Of a stretch of DNA of 7,476 nucleotides, positions 5,725 to 7,476 are shown piece by piece. Positions within the stretch are counted from its first letter, which is position 1, and the number at the start of each line of letters is the position of its first letter. The notes beneath the pieces were generated by a model. It searched no databases. It was not told the DNA's origin and saw only the letters and a list, made by a program, of their open reading frames with translations. A program made the translations under genes and the position numbers. The stretch comes from Planctomycetaceae bacterium (GTDB lineage: Bacteria; Planctomycetota; MHYJ01; SBBU01), in the NCBI GenBank assembly GCA_005239585.1, contig SBBU01000247.1:1-7476 (forward strand), in the 5' to 3' direction.

Positions 5725-6579
5725 CTAGTCCTCTATTATCTTCTTTTCCCAGGATTTGATCTTCTTTGGATTCTTGCCATCATCCTTTACTTCCTCGTCG
5801 CTTACTTTTTCTCCGACTGCATTGAAAACTCTTTCATATACCTTCTCGACCTGAGGAATTGTCTCTTTGAACATTACAACAAGCCCAACTGGTATGACAT
5901 GAGGGACTTTGTTAGCCAAGATGTCCTCAAAATAGTATGTATGCTTATAGTAGTATTGGTAGTTTTTGTCTCCGGGATCTCTCTTTATCCTGTCTTTCAC
6001 TTCTGATTCGATCCTATCCTTCATTCGTCTGAGCTTCATTTTTTCATCTTCCTTCTTTTCATCCAGTCCCTCGTTTGCAGTCTTCCATACACCCTCTGCC
6101 CACCTGGCTTCCTTTAGCAGTAACTGGGCAGGTACAGGGCCTCCAACTGCGCTAATAACCTTCTTGTCCGGGGTTAGGAAATAAGCAACAATATTCCCTC
6201 CTATTTTTTGCCCATGTATAATCTTGAATGTCCCAACCTTTTGAAATGTCGCGATAAAGTTTTCGTTTACAAACTTGCCGAGGGTCTTATCCGAGAGTGC
6301 ACCTACTCTCAACGCCTGTGCGTTGTTTCAGGTCTTTGCTGGGTCATCAAAGAGACCCGATAGGTGAAGCATAAGAACCGGCTTTTTCTCTTTTACTGCG
6401 ACCATGAATGCAGCATCCGGGTCTTTGTACCATAGTACGGCTGACTGATAGTATGAAGGCTTGCACTCGCCATTTGTATAGGTCTGGTTATTTGACTTGT
6501 CGCTTGGACAGATCGAGTCCTGTGCCAGAATAATTCCGCACAAACTCATGGAAAGGACGACTAGAAATACCTTTTTCAT
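5725..6579 (-). CDS. Secreted thioredoxin-like selenoprotein, read through an in-frame UGA (Sec84)
   Basis: Read through one TGA (6330-6328), this is a continuous 284-residue frame; without readthrough it appears as two ORFs. Residues 1-19 are a Sec signal (MKKVFLVVLS to IILA, then QDS). Mature residues 60-115 fit a thioredoxin fold: strand KPVLMLHLSG (67-75), then PAKT-U84-NNAQALR, then ALSDKTLGKFVNENFIATF (94-112). Sec84 lies 13 residues before the Asp of LSD, the spacing of the first Cys of CxxC in thioredoxin-7/DUF255-like domains (from memory of the family). The second Cys is replaced by Ala (UNNA). The only other mature cysteines are Cys24 and Cys39. A strand pair (130-147) follows, then a highly charged helical stretch (158-200) and a C-terminal region (205-284) that I do not recognise. 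The start is ATG 6579 with a perfect AGGAGGT upstream. The likely role is a thiol/selenol redox activity in the periplasm; the substrate is unknown. A nonsense mutation is the alternative explanation. Confidence 0.85.
6293..6330 (-). promoter_or_regulatory. Sec UGA codon and bacterial SECIS-like stem-loop
   Basis: The UGA occupies 6330-6328. Counting U as 1, nucleotides 21-26 (GAGAGU) pair with 33-38 (ACUCUC) in a perfect 6-bp stem with the apical loop AGGUGC, at 6310-6293. A GGU in the loop about 25 bases after the UGA resembles the E. coli fdhF SECIS, which SelB recognises, although the exact distance and the bulge differ. A second perfect hairpin, CAACGC with GCGUUG around ACAG (6325-6310), lies between the UGA and the upper stem and shares one G with it. 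Confidence 0.7.
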
Positions 6580-6584
6580 AATAC

Positions 6585-6591
6585 ACCTCCT
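6585..6591 (-). promoter_or_regulatory. Strong Shine-Dalgarno site of the selenoprotein gene
   Basis: On the minus strand AGGAGGT lies 5 bases before the ATG at 6579. This fixes the start at MKK, with a signal peptide directly after it, rather than at the further upstream in-frame ATG at 6666. Confidence 0.85.
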
Positions 6592-6636
6592 GTTATCATA
6601 GTCTCTATAGATATAGACACATAACTCAGGAAAAAG

Positions 6637-6653
6637 TTGCATAATAAATGCAA
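6637..6653. repeat. Inverted repeat in the selenoprotein gene leader region
   Basis: TTGCAT and ATGCAA are separated by 5 bases, about 58 bp upstream of the selenoprotein start. It is a possible operator half-site pair. I found no convincing promoter boxes, so the role is open. Confidence 0.3.
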
Positions 6654-6696
6654 TTTTTTGGTACAAACATCAAAATAACTGGGTTCTCATTACCCC

Positions 6697-6718
6697 CAAC
6701 ACAATATAAATTGTGTTG
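6697..6718. repeat. AT-rich inverted repeat between the HEAT/PDZ gene and the selenoprotein gene
   Basis: CAACACAAT (6697-6705) and ATTGTGTTG (6710-6718) form a perfect 9-bp dyad around ATAA. It starts about 53 bases after the stop of the PDZ gene. There is no U-run after it on the minus strand, so it may be an operator or a weak transcript-end structure. The remainder of the gap (6580-6770) shows only the ribosome site and the smaller inverted repeat. Confidence 0.4.
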
Positions 6719-6770
6719 TTATCTTGTTGAGAATTCTGATCTGAAAAGCAGGTAAATGCCGTGTGTTATC

Positions 6771-7476
6771 TTAGACTTTTTGTTTCACAAAACGCCCATC
6801 AAGGCCCAGCCTACCCTTTTTCACAGTAACAGTTTGTAGCGCCCCCTCCCTATAGACAGATATGACAATCACCTCGTTCTCTTTAGCCTTTCTCACAGTC
6901 TCGCCTAGTTCCCTATAATCTCTCGAAGAGGAAATTGGCTTGTTATTAAAACCTATGATCACATCCCCTTGCTTCAGGCCAGATGCCTCGGCCATCTGAC
7001 CTTTAGGAACTGATGTCACGACATATCCAGTAACTGGCGGATTTTGAATCATCAGCGCTGTCTTGGCGGTATTTGATAGCTGAGCATCATTACTATAAGC
7101 ATATTGTGTAAGGAGATTAGTAACATCCTGCCCTTCATAATTTGCCAGAGAGAAAATTATTTCTCTGTTAAGCCACTGATCTTTCGACTGGCCAAGTTTC
7201 TCTATTAAAGCATTCTGTGCATCCAAGCTTCTTACCTCTCCTAGTTGGCGAACAAGCTGTTGTATCAGTCCACCATCTTTCTCCGTTCGCAGCAGTGATG
7301 CAAGCATTCCGGGCGCTGCCTTGTAGTCAAGCCAGGGTATGGCCATAGCCGCGTACCGTTTTAACCTTTTATCCATTCCATGAGTTCCGAGTGTCCATTT
7401 AATAAAGTTAACATCTGACAGTGATGTTCTGAACTGTATGTGTGAAAGCTTTAACTTGTTATCCCCACTAAAATCC
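6771..7476 (-). CDS. HEAT-like repeat and PDZ domain protein, N-terminus cut by window edge
   Basis: The frame stays open to the right edge, so the ATG at 7376 is probably internal; it has no ribosome site. The visible part is 234 residues. Residues 34-145 form helical HEAT-like units, with segments such as GLIQQLVRQLGEVRSLDAQNA and WLNREIIFSLANYEGQDV. Residues 147-234 form a PDZ domain: GYVVTSVPKGQMAEASGLKQG, then DVIIGFNNKPI, an arginine/glutamate-rich helix, and VIVISVYREGALQTVTVKKG. PDZ domains of this kind usually bind protein C-termini in envelope protein quality control. No protease active site is visible in this part. It ends 191 bp before the selenoprotein start on the same strand, so co-regulation is possible but not shown. 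A signal peptide, if present, lies outside the window. Confidence 0.85.
   Translation of the reverse strand, partial: DFSGDNKLKLSHIQFRTSLSDVNFIKWTLGTHGMDKRLKRYAAMAIPWLDYKAAPGMLASLLRTEKDGGLIQQLVRQLGEVRSLDAQNALIEKLGQSKDQWLNREIIFSLANYEGQDVTNLLTQYAYSNDAQLSNTAKTALMIQNPPVTGYVVTSVPKGQMAEASGLKQGDVIIGFNNKPISSSRDYRELGETVRKAKENEVIVISVYREGALQTVTVKKGRLGLDGRFVKQKV

Noticed and set aside
5966..6184. Plus-strand Ser/Phe-rich ORF
   Set aside because: It is the antisense shadow of the Lys/Glu-rich part of the selenoprotein gene.
5725..6312. A separate 195-residue gene starting from TTG after the TGA
   Set aside because: It has no ribosome site, begins in the middle of the thioredoxin-like fold and is in frame with the upstream part. 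It is the second half of the selenoprotein.
6328..6666. A 112-residue ORF starting at the ATG at 6666
   Set aside because: The real start is the ATG at 6579, with a perfect Shine-Dalgarno site and a signal peptide. The end at the TGA is explained by selenocysteine decoding.
7377..7476. Intergenic region upstream of an ATG at 7376
   Set aside because: The same frame stays open to the window edge with plausible coding sequence, and the ATG has no ribosome site, so it is treated as part of the PDZ-protein gene.

Overview
The window looks like a chromosomal stretch of a Gram-negative-type bacterium with moderate GC content. It carries housekeeping genes (hemB, gatC, purC), a probable lipoprotein and several Sec-exported proteins. 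I cannot name a genus. GatC implies that the organism makes Gln-tRNA or Asn-tRNA by transamidation. One gene strongly suggests that it also decodes UGA as selenocysteine.

Left part (1-1298): hemB, cut by the left edge, is read leftwards and diverges from gatC, read rightwards. The roughly 270-bp gap between them holds a perfect 28-bp palindrome that can act as a bidirectional terminator, two further hairpins and two candidate promoters. The last few bases of hemB at the window edge do not fit the HemB family and look like an assembly artefact. Middle part (1302-4965): three bases after gatC begins a 928-residue probable lipoprotein with three fibronectin type III repeats and a 12-repeat beta-propeller. 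Its C-terminal strand appears to complete the first blade. It converges on purC (SAICAR synthase), with an 11-bp overlap of the 3' ends.

Right part (4966-7476, all on the minus strand): from right to left there is a HEAT-like plus PDZ protein cut by the right edge, a secreted thioredoxin-like protein, and a small secreted Tyr/Gly/Ser-rich protein of unknown function.

The main discovery is the thioredoxin-like gene (5725-6579). An in-frame TGA at 6330-6328 splits it into two apparent open reading frames. The TGA lies exactly where thioredoxin-7/DUF255-like domains carry the first, nucleophilic cysteine of CxxC. It is followed at a suitable distance by a stem-loop with a GGU apical loop, as in bacterial SECIS elements. 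I read the locus as one 284-residue selenoprotein, with the active site T-U-N-N-A, rather than as two genes or a pseudogene.

A second pattern is that hemB, gatC and purC have promoter-like boxes so close to their start codons that their transcripts would be almost leaderless. The secreted-protein genes instead have clear Shine-Dalgarno sites.
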